Shown here: positions 1 to 7,669 of the stretch, piece by piece
Layout: each line of letters begins with the position of its first letter
How positions within the stretch are numbered: the stretch's first letter is position 1
Source of the DNA: Amoebophilaceae bacterium UBA1467
Lineage (GTDB): Bacteria; Bacteroidota; Bacteroidia; Cytophagales; Amoebophilaceae
Direction of reading: 5' to 3'
Assembly (NCBI GenBank): GCA_002325615.1
Contig: DCSL01000002.1
Span: forward strand, 1-13,234
Length of the DNA: 13,234 nucleotides
Notes under the pieces: model-generated
Databases searched by the model: none
What the model saw: only the letters and a program-made list of their open reading frames with translations
Told to the model about the DNA's origin: nothing
Position numbers and translations under genes: made by a program

Positions 1-1928
1 AAGTCCGTAAAATTTAGCTTGTGCAGTACCTTATGAAGTATAGTATGCATATCCTGAAAGGTCACCTCCTGTGGCTTTCTAATCCAGTTTGTGGCCTCTA
101 TGCTACCCGTAAGCCAGATGCCTAGTCTATTGTTTTCTACATACTGTTGGACCTCTTTGCGATAGATTTTCCCAAACTCGAAGAGCTTGAGATCAGGTTG
201 CTTTCTATTAATATTGTGCGTCACCACCTCTAGGCCAGAAAAAAGCAAGGTTTTCCTGAGCGCCTCTAGCGTTTCACTAAGTGGGTTCAAGATAGTAACA
301 TGCTGCTGTTTATCGAAAGCATCGGTCAGTTCTGCATAAGATGGTTTTGTAAGTGAATTGGTACAGATTTCATGGTAGCCATTGGCAGCTAAGAGTTCGG
401 CTACCCTATGCCGTAATTTATTTTGCTCTGGCTGGACCGTTCTGGCTAGGTAGGTGCTCCCTAACTTTCCTGTCACCTCAATACGATCGTAGCCATAGAT
501 TCTTACTATTTCTTCAATCACATCTACTTCTCGTTTCACATCAACCCTATAAGGTGGTACTGAGGCGATAAAACTATCTTCTTCTTCATGGCTGATGGCT
601 ATATCCAGCCTGCTTAGGATGTTCTTAATGACTGCTTTAGGAATATACATGCCAAGGAGTCGTGTAATTTTTTTATAGTGCACTTCTACCCTAAAGCTTG
701 CTACCTTCTTAGGATAGAGGTCGATGAGTATGGAGGCCATTTTTCCTTGGGCAATTTCCTGGAGCAGTAAACAAGCCCTTTTTAATGCATAGACTGTGAG
801 GTTGGGGTCTGTACCTCGCTCATAACGGAAGGAGGCATCTGTTGTCATAGAGTGCTGTTTAGTGGCTTTTCTAATAACACCGGGGGAAAAATAAGCACTT
901 TCTAGGAAGATGTTTTTTGTACCTGGATGTACACTAGTACGCTTGCCGCCTAAAATACCGGCCATGCCTATGCCGCCTGCTTGGTCACAGATCATAAGCT
1001 CTGTGCCACTCAGGTGTCTTGTTGTATCATCTAACGTGACGAAGGGTGTCTCTGGCGTAAGTTGTTTGACCATGATTCTTTTACCGACTATTTGGTCATA
1101 ATCAAATGCATGGAGCGGTTGCCCTAGTTCATGCAGGATAAAGTTGGTAACGTCAACAATGTTGTTGATAGGGCTCAGACCGATGGCCTTTAATCTATCT
1201 TTGAGCCATGGTGGTGATGGCTGAACTCTCACTCCACTGATAGTGATGCCTGAATATCTTGGACAGGCATTGTGGTCAAGTACTTCTACTTGCATAGGTA
1301 AGCTTTGTGTAGCTACCTCAAATTTTTCTACGGAAGGACGCCGTACAGAGCGATTTAGTAATGCCCCTAGTTCTCTAGCAGTGCCGAAGTGGGAGCAAGC
1401 ATCTGCCCTGTTGGGGGTGATGTCCACCTCAAGAATTTCGTCTGGTTGGATATTAAAGTGTTGGGCAGCAGGTGTCCCCGGGACTAGGGGTGTATCTAGC
1501 ACAATAATTCCCTCATGTATATGCCCTAGTCCAATCTCGTCCTCGGCACAAATCATCCCTTCAGAAACTTCTCCTCTAATTTTAACTTTTTTAACCTTCA
1601 GCATTTTGCCTGCGCAGTTATGCAGCTGCGTACCTATAGGCGCCACGACCACCTTTTGTCCTACTTGCACATTGGGTGCACCACAGACAATGTGCAGAGG
1701 CATGTCCTGGCCCACATCGACAAGGGTTACATTGAGTTGGTCAGCATTAGGATGCTTTTCACAAGTCATTACTTGACCAATGACCAGTCCTTGTAGACTT
1801 CCCTTAATAGACTCAAAAGTTGCCATACCTGATACTTCCAAGCCACTTTGGGTGAGTAACTGGGCTACCTTCCCAGGATGCTCTGAGATTTGGATATAAT
1901 CCTTAAGCCAGTTGCATGATATCTTCAT
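1..1928 (-). CDS. pheT: Phenylalanine--tRNA ligase beta subunit (partial, C-terminus off the left edge)
   Basis: This is the beta chain of the alpha2-beta2 cytoplasmic enzyme that charges tRNA-Phe. From ATG at 1928 the frame is open to base 1, giving about 642 residues. The family is usually near 800, so the rest of the catalytic-like core and the anticodon-binding FDX-ACB domain lie outside the window. Visible in order: the N-terminus MKISCNWLKDYIQ; an EMAP-II/OB-type tRNA-binding domain at about 40-150 (KHPNADQLNV, VCGAPNV, EGMICAEDEIGLG); a B3/B4 editing domain at about 205-375 with the NIVDVTNF and SFRYERGTDP signatures; a B5 domain from about 405 (ITRLLGMYIPK); then the start of the core (EEIVRIYGYDRI, LNPLSETLEALR). 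No frameshift was seen in the segments I translated base by base. No Shine-Dalgarno site precedes the ATG. pheS is not in the window. Identity is near certain. Confidence 0.97.
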   Translation of the reverse strand, partial: MKISCNWLKDYIQISEHPGKVAQLLTQSGLEVSGMATFESIKGSLQGLVIGQVMTCEKHPNADQLNVTLVDVGQDMPLHIVCGAPNVQVGQKVVVAPIGTQLHNCAGKMLKVKKVKIRGEVSEGMICAEDEIGLGHIHEGIIVLDTPLVPGTPAAQHFNIQPDEILEVDITPNRADACSHFGTARELGALLNRSVRRPSVEKFEVATQSLPMQVEVLDHNACPRYSGITISGVRVQPSPPWLKDRLKAIGLSPINNIVDVTNFILHELGQPLHAFDYDQIVGKRIMVKQLTPETPFVTLDDTTRHLSGTELMICDQAGGIGMAGILGGKRTSVHPGTKNIFLESAYFSPGVIRKATKQHSMTTDASFRYERGTDPNLTVYALKRACLLLQEIAQGKMASILIDLYPKKVASFRVEVHYKKITRLLGMYIPKAVIKNILSRLDIAISHEEEDSFIASVPPYRVDVKREVDVIEEIVRIYGYDRIEVTGKLGSTYLARTVQPEQNKLRHRVAELLAANGYHEICTNSLTKPSYAELTDAFDKQQHVTILNPLSETLEALRKTLLFSGLEVVTHNINRKQPDLKLFEFGKIYRKEVQQYVENNRLGIWLTGSIEATNWIRKPQEVTFQDMHTILHKVLHKLNFTD

Positions 1929-2074
1929 GGTATCAAAGAAAAAACAGTTTTTTAATGCGTGGTGGGGCCGGGCAAGTTCCGAAGAAAAAAGAAAAATTAA
2001 CAATGCGCCTTCCAGCTGCTCTGGACTTTTGAGAGGCTAAAACTAGCTCATGAAGAAAGCTTGGCTTACTATCC
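1929..2074. other. radC-pheT intergenic spacer
   Basis: This 146-bp spacer separates two minus-strand genes. A short minus-strand frame crosses it, but that frame overlaps radC and resembles nothing. A T-rich tract on the minus strand around 1985-2000 follows the end of radC without a convincing stem. I see no terminator or promoter strong enough to call. Confidence 0.4.
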
Positions 2075-2806
2075 TTAAATAGCAGCAATGGGAGATGGTC
2101 TAAAAAGCAATTTTTCGTCAGCAAAACTGAAGTAAGTGCTCCCCGCAACAATAATATGATCTAGAACAGTGATGTCTAAAAGCTCCCCACCATCGATGAG
2201 TTTTTTGGTTAATGCAATATCTTTGGTACTAGGCGCTGGATTGCCAGATGGGTGGTTGTGCGCCAAAATGATGCCAGCTGTTTGATGGTCAAGGGCAGCC
2301 TTGAAAACAATTTTAGGATCTGCAGATGTGGTCGTCAATCCTCCACTGCTAATGAATTGTTTTTTAATCAGATAATTGGCCCGGTTGATTAGAATTATCC
2401 AGAACTCTTCGATAGGCTTATCTAACAACTCTGACCTTATAAAGTGGTAAACACTGCTAGAATCACAGAGCCTTGGCCTGAGAGATGTTGCCTGATCTGG
2501 TCTTCTTCTACCCAGCTCCATAGCACCCACAATGGCAATAGCTTTTGCTTCTCCTATGCCTTTAAATCGCTGTAACTCTTTCACTGAACACTTGGCCAAT
2601 AAATTCAGGTTGTTGTCATAATGCTTTAAAATCAACTGGGCAAGATTTACGGCACTGACCTTGCTCGTTCCTGACCCTATCAAAATTCCGAGGAGTTCTG
2701 CATCAGTAAGAACTGTGCTGCCCTTTTGCATGAGCTTTTCCCTTGGCCTGTCTGCTTTGGCCCAATCTTGCATCCTTAAATGCGGAACTTCTACCCGATT
2801 TCCCAT
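2075..2806 (-). CDS. radC: RadC family JAB/JAMM-domain protein
   Basis: This is a RadC-family protein, historically called a DNA repair protein, although the family's real function is unsettled. The N-terminal part carries the family signature RPREKL and a helix-hairpin-helix DNA-binding motif (LQRFKGIGEAKA). The C-terminal part is a JAMM metalloprotease-like domain with Glu in PIEEFW, then HNHPSG and the full HxH-x7-S-x2-D metal site (AHNHPSGNPAPSTKD). The frame can be extended to a TTG at 2827. ATG at 2806 gives 243 residues. ATG at 2773 (MQDWAKADRPREKL) matches the usual family N-terminus and is preceded by AAGG, so it is a credible alternative start. The gene sits 146 bp upstream of pheT on the same strand and is separated from rpsT by a terminator. 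The family is about 225-250 residues, so it appears intact. Confidence 0.95.
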   Translation of the reverse strand: MGNRVEVPHLRMQDWAKADRPREKLMQKGSTVLTDAELLGILIGSGTSKVSAVNLAQLILKHYDNNLNLLAKCSVKELQRFKGIGEAKAIAIVGAMELGRRRPDQATSLRPRLCDSSSVYHFIRSELLDKPIEEFWIILINRANYLIKKQFISSGGLTTTSADPKIVFKAALDHQTAGIILAHNHPSGNPAPSTKDIALTKKLIDGGELLDITVLDHIIVAGSTYFSFADEKLLFRPSPIAAI

Positions 2807-2866
2807 GTTTGGTAGTGATCTAGACAATAAGACAACAGGCCTAAATGTATTCTCGTTTTCCTCAAT

Positions 2867-2898
2867 AAAAAAAGCCTGGCAGAGAATACTACCAGGCT
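2867..2898 (-). terminator. Rho-independent terminator of rpsT
   Basis: On the minus strand AGCCTGG (2898-2892) pairs perfectly with CCAGGCT (2879-2873) around a 12-base loop and runs into a T tract at 2873-2867. It lies 22 bp after the rpsT stop codon and ahead of radC. It therefore ends the rpsT transcript, and radC probably needs its own promoter. Confidence 0.85.
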
Positions 2899-2920
2899 AC
2901 AATTTATCACTAGTGCCTTC

Positions 2921-3175
2921 TCAGGCTGGGCTGTTCACGAGCCTGGCCAAAGTTGACTTGCTATTGGCTGCTTTGTTTTTGTGAATGATATTTCTTTTGG
3001 CCAGCTTGTCGAGCATAGAAGAAATTTTTTTGAACAGTACTTCTGCCTCTTGCTGGTCAGTAGCACCCTTGAGTTTTTTGACAAAAGTCCTACATGTTTT
3101 CAGTTGATACCTATTCCGCAAGCGCTTTGTCTCACTTGACCTTATCCTATTGAGGGCTGATTTTTGATTTGCCAT
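2921..3175 (-). CDS. rpsT: 30S ribosomal protein S20
   Basis: S20 is a primary 16S rRNA-binding protein of the small ribosomal subunit. The 84-residue product begins MANQKSALNRIR and ends STLARLVNSPA. Both ends match the family (MANxKSA start, LARLVN near the end). It is rich in Lys and Arg, especially in the N-terminal helix (ETKRLRNRYQLK) and the central KRNIIHKNKAA segment. Length is normal. It starts 101 bp after the outer-membrane protein gene on the same strand and is followed by its own terminator, so it appears to be a single-gene transcription unit. Confidence 0.97.
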   Translation of the reverse strand: MANQKSALNRIRSSETKRLRNRYQLKTCRTFVKKLKGATDQQEAEVLFKKISSMLDKLAKRNIIHKNKAANSKSTLARLVNSPA

Positions 3176-3232
3176 ATTATTTACGCTAACCGGTGCTATC
3201 CAAACAACACGAATTTAAAGTTTGTTTCCTAC

Positions 3233-3261
3233 AAAAAAAAAGCTTTCTAGAATATGCTTCT
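3233..3261 (-). terminator. Possible terminator after the outer-membrane protein gene
   Basis: On the minus strand AGAAGC (3261-3256) can pair with GCTTTT (3243-3238, one G-T pair) around a 12-base loop, followed by an uninterrupted run of nine T (3241-3233). It begins 16 bp after the stop at 3277. The stem is short, so this is less certain than the rpsT terminator. Confidence 0.5.
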
Positions 3262-3276
3262 AATTACCTCTAAGTT

Positions 3277-4572
3277 TTAAAATGAGTAACCGATTCTGAA
3301 GTCTATAAGATCCCTCTTAATGGATTTTATAGAAAAATATTCTCCCTGGGGCAGTACGGTTGCCTTGAGGCTAGTACCCACGAACAAAGAGTCTGTCAAT
3401 CTATAATCTATCCCCAGTTTTGCATATAAAGGGAATTCCTCTTGAACATTATTCATTAAGTAGACGCCTATCTGTTGCCCGAACATAAATTTTCCCCATC
3501 TAAATTCGTGTCCTAAGAGAACGCCAACTTTCAAGGGAGATGACTTGATCTTCTCTTTGAGTGCTTGTTTTGCAGCTCCGTCATAAATCCACTCAGTAGC
3601 CAGGGTGAGTGCATGGCTGTTGCATAGCTGTAAACTCCCTTGACCATATATGCCTCCAACACAGTAATACTTACCTGCACCATCCGTGTCTTCTTGTGAT
3701 GGTGGTTCAAATTTTTTGGGCGCAGCTAGCAAGCCTATATCTACTCTGCTTCTTTTTTTACTGCCTCTTACGTTAGGATTGGGATAGCGTATCAGACTTG
3801 GATTTGGCGTATAACTAAGGCCCATACTAGCTGTGAAGATTTTCAAAGCCGTGTCGTCTTGTGGGCGTTGCCTCTCTTCATCAGATCTCTCGTCGGCCAT
3901 CAAAGGCATGTAGCTGTAACCTATGCTAGGGCTGAGTTGCCAGTGAGGAGTTAGCCTAATATGCATCGCTAGGGCGAGCGATAAGTCTAAGTGAAGTCCC
4001 TGCCGCTCAACGTCTTCTGCAAACGCATCATCGCTTGTCTCTGCTTCTTCATCTTCAGAAGCCAGATTCTTAAAGTTGGTCCCCGGTATTTTGGCGTAGG
4101 TGACACCTACGCCAAACCTGGGGCTAATTTCCCACTTAGCCAGGTAATCGTACTGGGGTTCCAGATAAATCAATCCTCCGACGAGACAGCCCTTGTTTTC
4201 TAGTCGACCATAGTTGATTGCAAGACCTAGCTTAGGGTAGCAGTGAAAATGTTTCCAAAGAAATTTTCTGATCTGAAGCACCCCTATGTCCAAATTTGCC
4301 CCTATAATGTGCAGACTATACCAATATCTTCTGCTGTCTGAAGGTTTTAGCTGTTGAGGAATCTCTTTAGTAAGCCCCCTATAAGGACTAATTTGGATCG
4401 TATAAGGGAAGGTCAACCAGTCACCTTGTTGGCCCTGTCTTTGAGGCGTTTTTCTGTTCTCCGTTATTCCGTAAGCCTGGTCAGTTGTTGCCTGATTTTG
4501 CGCGTGTACTGGACAGACATACAGCAAGAATAGCGTCAAAAATAAGTGGAGAAGGGGCTTTTGGTAGGACAT
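3277..4572 (-). CDS. Outer-membrane beta-barrel protein, PagL/acyloxyacyl-hydrolase-like
   Basis: This is a predicted outer-membrane protein of 431 residues from ATG 4572; the frame also extends to a GTG at 4605. The ATG is preferred because it starts directly on a clean signal peptide (hydrophobic LLHLFLTLFLLYVC, cleavage after PVHA near residue 24). The mature part has alternating hydrophobic/polar strands (PRFGVGVTYAKI, LKIFTASMGLSYT, FRWGKFMFGQQIGVYL) and ends in an aromatic residue (FRIGYSF), typical of a barrel. The layout matches the Bacteroidota acyloxyacyl hydrolase (PagL-like) family. That family normally has a His-x-Ser motif in the strand aligned here with SIGYSYMPLM, so the catalytic His and Ser seem to be replaced and deacylase activity is doubtful. 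An acidic loop (ASEDEEAETSDD, about 171-182) probably faces outward. It is divergent from the gene at 4711. Family assignment is from pattern memory only. Confidence 0.6.
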   Translation of the reverse strand: MSYQKPLLHLFLTLFLLYVCPVHAQNQATTDQAYGITENRKTPQRQGQQGDWLTFPYTIQISPYRGLTKEIPQQLKPSDSRRYWYSLHIIGANLDIGVLQIRKFLWKHFHCYPKLGLAINYGRLENKGCLVGGLIYLEPQYDYLAKWEISPRFGVGVTYAKIPGTNFKNLASEDEEAETSDDAFAEDVERQGLHLDLSLALAMHIRLTPHWQLSPSIGYSYMPLMADERSDEERQRPQDDTALKIFTASMGLSYTPNPSLIRYPNPNVRGSKKRSRVDIGLLAAPKKFEPPSQEDTDGAGKYYCVGGIYGQGSLQLCNSHALTLATEWIYDGAAKQALKEKIKSSPLKVGVLLGHEFRWGKFMFGQQIGVYLMNNVQEEFPLYAKLGIDYRLTDSLFVGTSLKATVLPQGEYFSIKSIKRDLIDFRIGYSF

Positions 4573-4710
4573 CAAAAGGAGCTTAGGAAATTTGGTAGCA
4601 CACACATTTCTTTAAGAAGACCGTTGTATTTTTCTACTTCTGGGCCAAGATAAAGATTTTCCATGAAGGTGAGTTGGTTAGTATTAACCTTTAATTAACT
4701 ATCGGTCCCT
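4573..4710. promoter_or_regulatory. Divergent intergenic region between two envelope-protein genes
   Basis: This 138-bp spacer separates head-to-head genes for an outer-membrane protein (minus) and a secreted enzyme (plus), so both promoters should lie here. A small inverted repeat, GGTTA (4676-4680) with TAACC (4685-4689), sits about 20 bp before the plus-strand ATG and is followed by an AT-rich stretch. No clear Bacteroidota -33/-7 boxes (TTTG/TAnnTTTG) were found, so promoter positions are not assigned. Confidence 0.4.
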
Positions 4711-5664
4711 ATGAGATGCCTTAAGCTCACCTTACTCCTCCTATTTTTTCCGGTTGCAACGTCATTAGGATGGGGATTTTTTGCTCATAAACAGATCAAC
4801 AAGCATGCTGTGTTCACACTACCGCCTGCTATGTTTACTTTCTATAAAGAGCATATACATTTCATTACTGAAAATGCTGTTAATCCAGATAAAAGACGCT
4901 ACGTAGTAGAGGGTGAGGAATCACGGCACTACATTGATCTAGAGTATTATGGGGATAGTGCGTTGTGGGAAGTGCTTCAGTGCTGGCCTCAGGCCGTGAA
5001 GGCATATGCTAAGGAGGTACTCATGCAGCATGGAATTTTACCTTGGCATATCTACCGCATGAAACATGCACTTACAGAAGCTTTTCAAAAAAAGGATGTT
5101 TATCAGATTCTCAGGCTTTCGGCTGACATAGGCCACTACATTGCCGATGCCAATGTGCCACTTCATACCTCGGAAAATTATAATGGGCAACTCACAGGCC
5201 AAGAGGGCATTCATGGACTTTGGGAAACACGTCTTCCTGAGCTTTTTATTGACAGCTATGGTTTTTTTACAGGCAGGGCAGAATATGTAAGTAATCCACA
5301 GAAAAGTGCTTGGGAGGCGATTATTACGGCTCATAAGGCCGTAGATAGTGTATTAAGTTTGGAGAAAGAATTATCCAAATATTTTCCTGCTTTCAAGAAA
5401 TATAGTTTTGAGCAGCGAGGGAGTATGCTTCAAAAAGTTTACTCCATGGCTTATGCACAAGCCTATCACACGCTGCTAGATGGGCAAGTAGAGCGACAAA
5501 TGCGGGCTTCCGCCAAGATGGTGGGAGATTTTTGGCTGACTTGTTGGGTAGATGCTGGACAACCTGACCTTGATGCACTGCTGCAGCTTCCCTTCTATGA
5601 GGAGCAACTCCAAGAGAATTTTCCAAAGGATAAAAAGCTAAAAGTGCGTGCTTGTGGGGACTAG
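4711..5664 (+). CDS. Secreted zinc-dependent phospholipase C / S1-P1 nuclease family protein
   Basis: This is a 317-residue exported hydrolase of the fold shared by bacterial zinc phospholipase C and S1/P1 nucleases, which use three zinc ions to cleave phosphodiester bonds. The signal peptide spans residues 1-20 and ends just before Trp21; in this fold the mature N-terminal Trp is itself a zinc ligand. Further likely ligands are H26, D60, H73, D76, H142, D146, H152, H168 and E172, seen in GWGFFAHKQIN, NPDKRRYV, SRHYIDLE, DIGHYIADANVPLHTSENY and GIHGLWE. The set is complete, so the enzyme should be active. Phospholipid and nucleic-acid substrates cannot be told apart here. It is the only clear plus-strand gene in the window and probably has its own promoter. 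No Shine-Dalgarno site precedes the ATG. Confidence 0.85.
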   Translation: MRCLKLTLLLLFFPVATSLGWGFFAHKQINKHAVFTLPPAMFTFYKEHIHFITENAVNPDKRRYVVEGEESRHYIDLEYYGDSALWEVLQCWPQAVKAYAKEVLMQHGILPWHIYRMKHALTEAFQKKDVYQILRLSADIGHYIADANVPLHTSENYNGQLTGQEGIHGLWETRLPELFIDSYGFFTGRAEYVSNPQKSAWEAIITAHKAVDSVLSLEKELSKYFPAFKKYSFEQRGSMLQKVYSMAYAQAYHTLLDGQVERQMRASAKMVGDFWLTCWVDAGQPDLDALLQLPFYEEQLQENFPKDKKLKVRACGD

Positions 5665-5745
5665 ATGGGCATACAAAGCTTAATAAATTCCAAAGGCTTG
5701 AATACTAAATCCAGCTAATCCAGCCAATCTCCCACTCACAGAAAG

Positions 5746-5832
5746 TAGAGGGTGAGGGATTCGAACCCCCGGTACTCTCGCGAGCACAACGGTTTTCAAG
5801 ACCGCCGCGTTAAACCGCTCCGCCAACCCTCT
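5746..5832 (-). tRNA. tRNA-Ser (anticodon UGA)
   Basis: The minus strand folds into a complete class II tRNA of about 87 nt. The acceptor stem AGAGGGT (5832-5826) pairs fully with ACCCTCT (5753-5747). The anticodon loop is CTTGAAA with anticodon TGA at 5798-5796. A long variable arm (TGTGCTCGCGAGAGTAC), typical of tRNA-Ser, is present, and the T loop is TTCGAAT. The CCA end is not encoded. The discriminator base would be A rather than the more usual G of serine tRNAs. Confidence 0.95.
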
Positions 5833-5909
5833 GTCTGTTAGACAGACGAAATTAATTCAATATACCTGCTTGATCCAAATTAGGCGCCTGAGAAAACTCA
5901 GACAAGCAG
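5833..5909 (-). other. Hairpins between the permease gene and tRNA-Ser
   Basis: Two inverted repeats lie upstream of the tRNA on its strand. GTCTGT (5833-5838) pairs with ACAGAC (5842-5847), directly abutting the tRNA 5' end. A larger structure has CTGCTTG (5866-5872) with CAAGCAG (5903-5909), enclosing CTGAG (5888-5892) with CTCAG (5897-5901). Neither has a T tract. They may be the processed 3' end of the permease mRNA or part of a tRNA leader; the function is not established. Confidence 0.35.
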
Positions 5910-5959
5910 CATAACCCCTAGCTCTGTTCATGTTGCTCTTTTTCTCAAGAAATATTTCT

Positions 5960-7183
5960 TTATAAGTGTATGCGCACTTTAATTTTGGCAGCCAATTGAG
6001 CAGGACGATGGGCAGCAATAAGGGTCATCAATACGACACCAATAGCGGTGTATACAAAATCACTCACTTTTCTCTTAATAGGGTAAGCATCCACGAGACT
6101 CGTCTGCGCACCTAAGGATACCAGCCCAAACGTCTGCTGCAGCCAGCTAAGCCCCCAAGCAGCTGCCATGCCTACGGCAGCACCATTCAAAGCAATCAGC
6201 AGTCCTTCGATGAGAAAGATTCCTCGAATATCTCCTGGTGTGGCTCCTAATGTGTATAAAACAGCAACATCCTTCCGTTTTTCTAGCACTAGCATAGAGA
6301 GAATAAAGAAAATATTCAGAGAGGCAACAAGCAGGATAAAAGAGAAGGTCACGAAGACAAAAAGCCGCTCAATGTGAATGGCCTGCATAAGGGTAGCTTG
6401 CTGTTCATTGCTATTGAGCACTTGGAAGCAGTCAGGTACAAAAAGCTTGAGGGTTTGCTGGACTTGATCTATAGAAAAGCCATCTGCTACCTGTATCTCT
6501 AAAGCAGTCCCTTTATTTTCCATACCCATCAGCGAAGCTGCAAAGTCAATAGGTACTATGACATAGCTTTCGTCAAACTGTTTTTCAACAGCGAAGACTG
6601 ACCCAGGCCTAATATTTTTACACCGATACAGTTGCTGAGGCAACAGAGTGCCGTCTTTCATATTTCTGGGATAAAAGACTTGCAGCGTACAAAATTGATT
6701 GGAAAGAGGCACAGACAGTGCATACTGTACGCCACTACCCAACACAGCAAAGCATTCCGCGCCTTGCTTGAGCTTAAAACTGCCTTGCCTAATGAACGGC
6801 TCTAGGCGACTTTGATGAAGAAATTCTTCAGACACCCCTTTCAATTTTATGATTGCTTGGTGTTCTCGGTAACGGAGCAAAGCATTATCCTCCAATACGT
6901 CAACAACTTTAAAGACGCCTTGCGTAGTTTCTATTTGTTGTCTCAGGCTTGCATCAAGTGCAAAAGTTTTTCCTTTCTTCAGGGTTATTTTAATGTCTGG
7001 ATCAAACGAACGGAATAAAGAACCGATAAGCCCTTCTAGGCCATTAAAGACGGATAGGACAAGTAATAGCGCCATTGTACTCACTCCGATACTCATGAAG
7101 GAAACAAGTCCTATGCGGTGGATTAAATTCTTCTTGGCCTTCAGTTGGAAGTAACGCTGCGCGATGAAAAAAGAGAATTGCAT
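5960..7183 (-). CDS. LolC/LolE-type ABC transporter permease
   Basis: This is an inner-membrane permease of the LolC/E and FtsX/MacB type, 407 residues. It has the family layout: TM1 at about 24-48 (IGLVSFMSIGVSTMALLLVL), a large periplasmic domain at about 50-270, then three membrane helices at about 273-300, 322-349 and 376-392. The cytoplasmic segment between TM2 and TM3 carries the conserved EKRKDVAVLYTLGATPGDIR, which couples to the ATPase. In LolCDE this protein extracts lipoproteins from the inner membrane for delivery to the outer membrane. Bacteroidota genomes carry several such permeases, so the substrate is inferred from family only. No ATPase (LolD-like) gene is adjacent. ATG at 7183 is the natural start, just ahead of the amphipathic FFIAQRYFQLKAKK that precedes TM1. 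Confidence 0.85.
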   Translation of the reverse strand: MQFSFFIAQRYFQLKAKKNLIHRIGLVSFMSIGVSTMALLLVLSVFNGLEGLIGSLFRSFDPDIKITLKKGKTFALDASLRQQIETTQGVFKVVDVLEDNALLRYREHQAIIKLKGVSEEFLHQSRLEPFIRQGSFKLKQGAECFAVLGSGVQYALSVPLSNQFCTLQVFYPRNMKDGTLLPQQLYRCKNIRPGSVFAVEKQFDESYVIVPIDFAASLMGMENKGTALEIQVADGFSIDQVQQTLKLFVPDCFQVLNSNEQQATLMQAIHIERLFVFVTFSFILLVASLNIFFILSMLVLEKRKDVAVLYTLGATPGDIRGIFLIEGLLIALNGAAVGMAAAWGLSWLQQTFGLVSLGAQTSLVDAYPIKRKVSDFVYTAIGVVLMTLIAAHRPAQLAAKIKVRIHL

Positions 7184-7407
7184 TTGAAAGGATTCTGTGC
7201 CTGCATTGTAGCCTAGCTAAGGCTCACTGATGTGCTTAATCTGAGCGTATTGGCAAACTCTGCAGCTCCATCTCTTGGACGTTGTCTGGAGCTATTTTAG
7301 CATATAGCCTCCCCTGCTGAAGATAGGTAAAACCGTGTATAGGTAGATTTATTCTTATCCATAGCATGCAGTGTTAGCACTGGTTTTGCTACTATACGCA
7401 CCTATCC
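7184..7407. other. Non-coding stretch upstream of the permease gene
   Basis: I find no gene here. It holds the upstream region of the minus-strand permease and probably the outer flank of the decayed insertion sequence to its right. Visible structures are AGCTCCA (7264-7270) with TGGAGCT (7287-7293), and GATAGGT (7322-7328) with ACCTATC (7400-7406). Neither can be tied to a function. Confidence 0.4.
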
Positions 7408-7590
7408 TCACGCCTTGAACAGTATTACCCCGGGAGTCTGTATAAGCTGTAAGTGATGGCCTTCAACACATGCTGGCCGTGCGTCTTTATCAGGCCTACA
7501 TAACGGGCCGTTAACCCTCCGAACCAACGGCTTGATGCTCCCGAAGACCCGCTCTATTTTATGCCTGTTTCTACCCACTAGCGTATCATA
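7408..7590 (-). pseudogene. IS5-type transposase remnant (C-terminal end, frameshifted)
   Basis: Reading the minus strand from 7590 gives YDTLVGRNRHKIERVFGSIK. After skipping one base (the G at 7530 on the plus strand) it continues as RWFGGLTARYVGLIKTHG, then QHVLKAITYSLYRLPG, to a stop at 7408-7410. The RHKIERVFG...RWFGG and THxQHVLxAIxYxLYRLPG patterns are the end of a DDE transposase of the IS5 type, containing the region of the catalytic Glu (IERVFG). Everything N-terminal is missing, and an in-frame stop (TAG) lies just upstream. It is a dead fragment of about 60 codons. The family name is from pattern memory. Confidence 0.75.
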
Positions 7591-7594
7591 ACTG

Positions 7595-7669
7595 GACTAT
7601 TGCGAAAATAAGGGCAACGACCCCTTTGATAGCCTGTCTATGCATATTTTTTGGAATTCCGCAATAGTC
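7595..7669. repeat. Inverted-repeat-bounded 75-bp segment (IS end or MITE-like)
   Basis: GACTATTGCG (7595-7604) and CGCAATAGTC (7660-7669) are perfect 10-bp inverted repeats. The similarity extends inward with two mismatches over 15 bases. The segment abuts the transposase remnant, so it could be the terminal inverted repeat of that insertion sequence plus an internally deleted copy. No clear target-site duplication was seen. Confidence 0.5.

Noticed and set aside
1243..1776. 177-codon plus-strand open frame
   Set aside because: It is entirely antisense to pheT, has no recognisable motif, and reads as the shadow of conserved pheT coding sequence.
1933..2151. 72-codon minus-strand frame between pheT and radC
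   Set aside because: It overlaps the C-terminal end of radC in another frame and has no family resemblance; radC is clearly the real gene.
7264..7293. Inverted repeat AGCTCCA/TGGAGCT as a terminator
   Set aside because: There is no gene upstream on the plus strand and only a short T run follows; on the minus strand no T tract follows.
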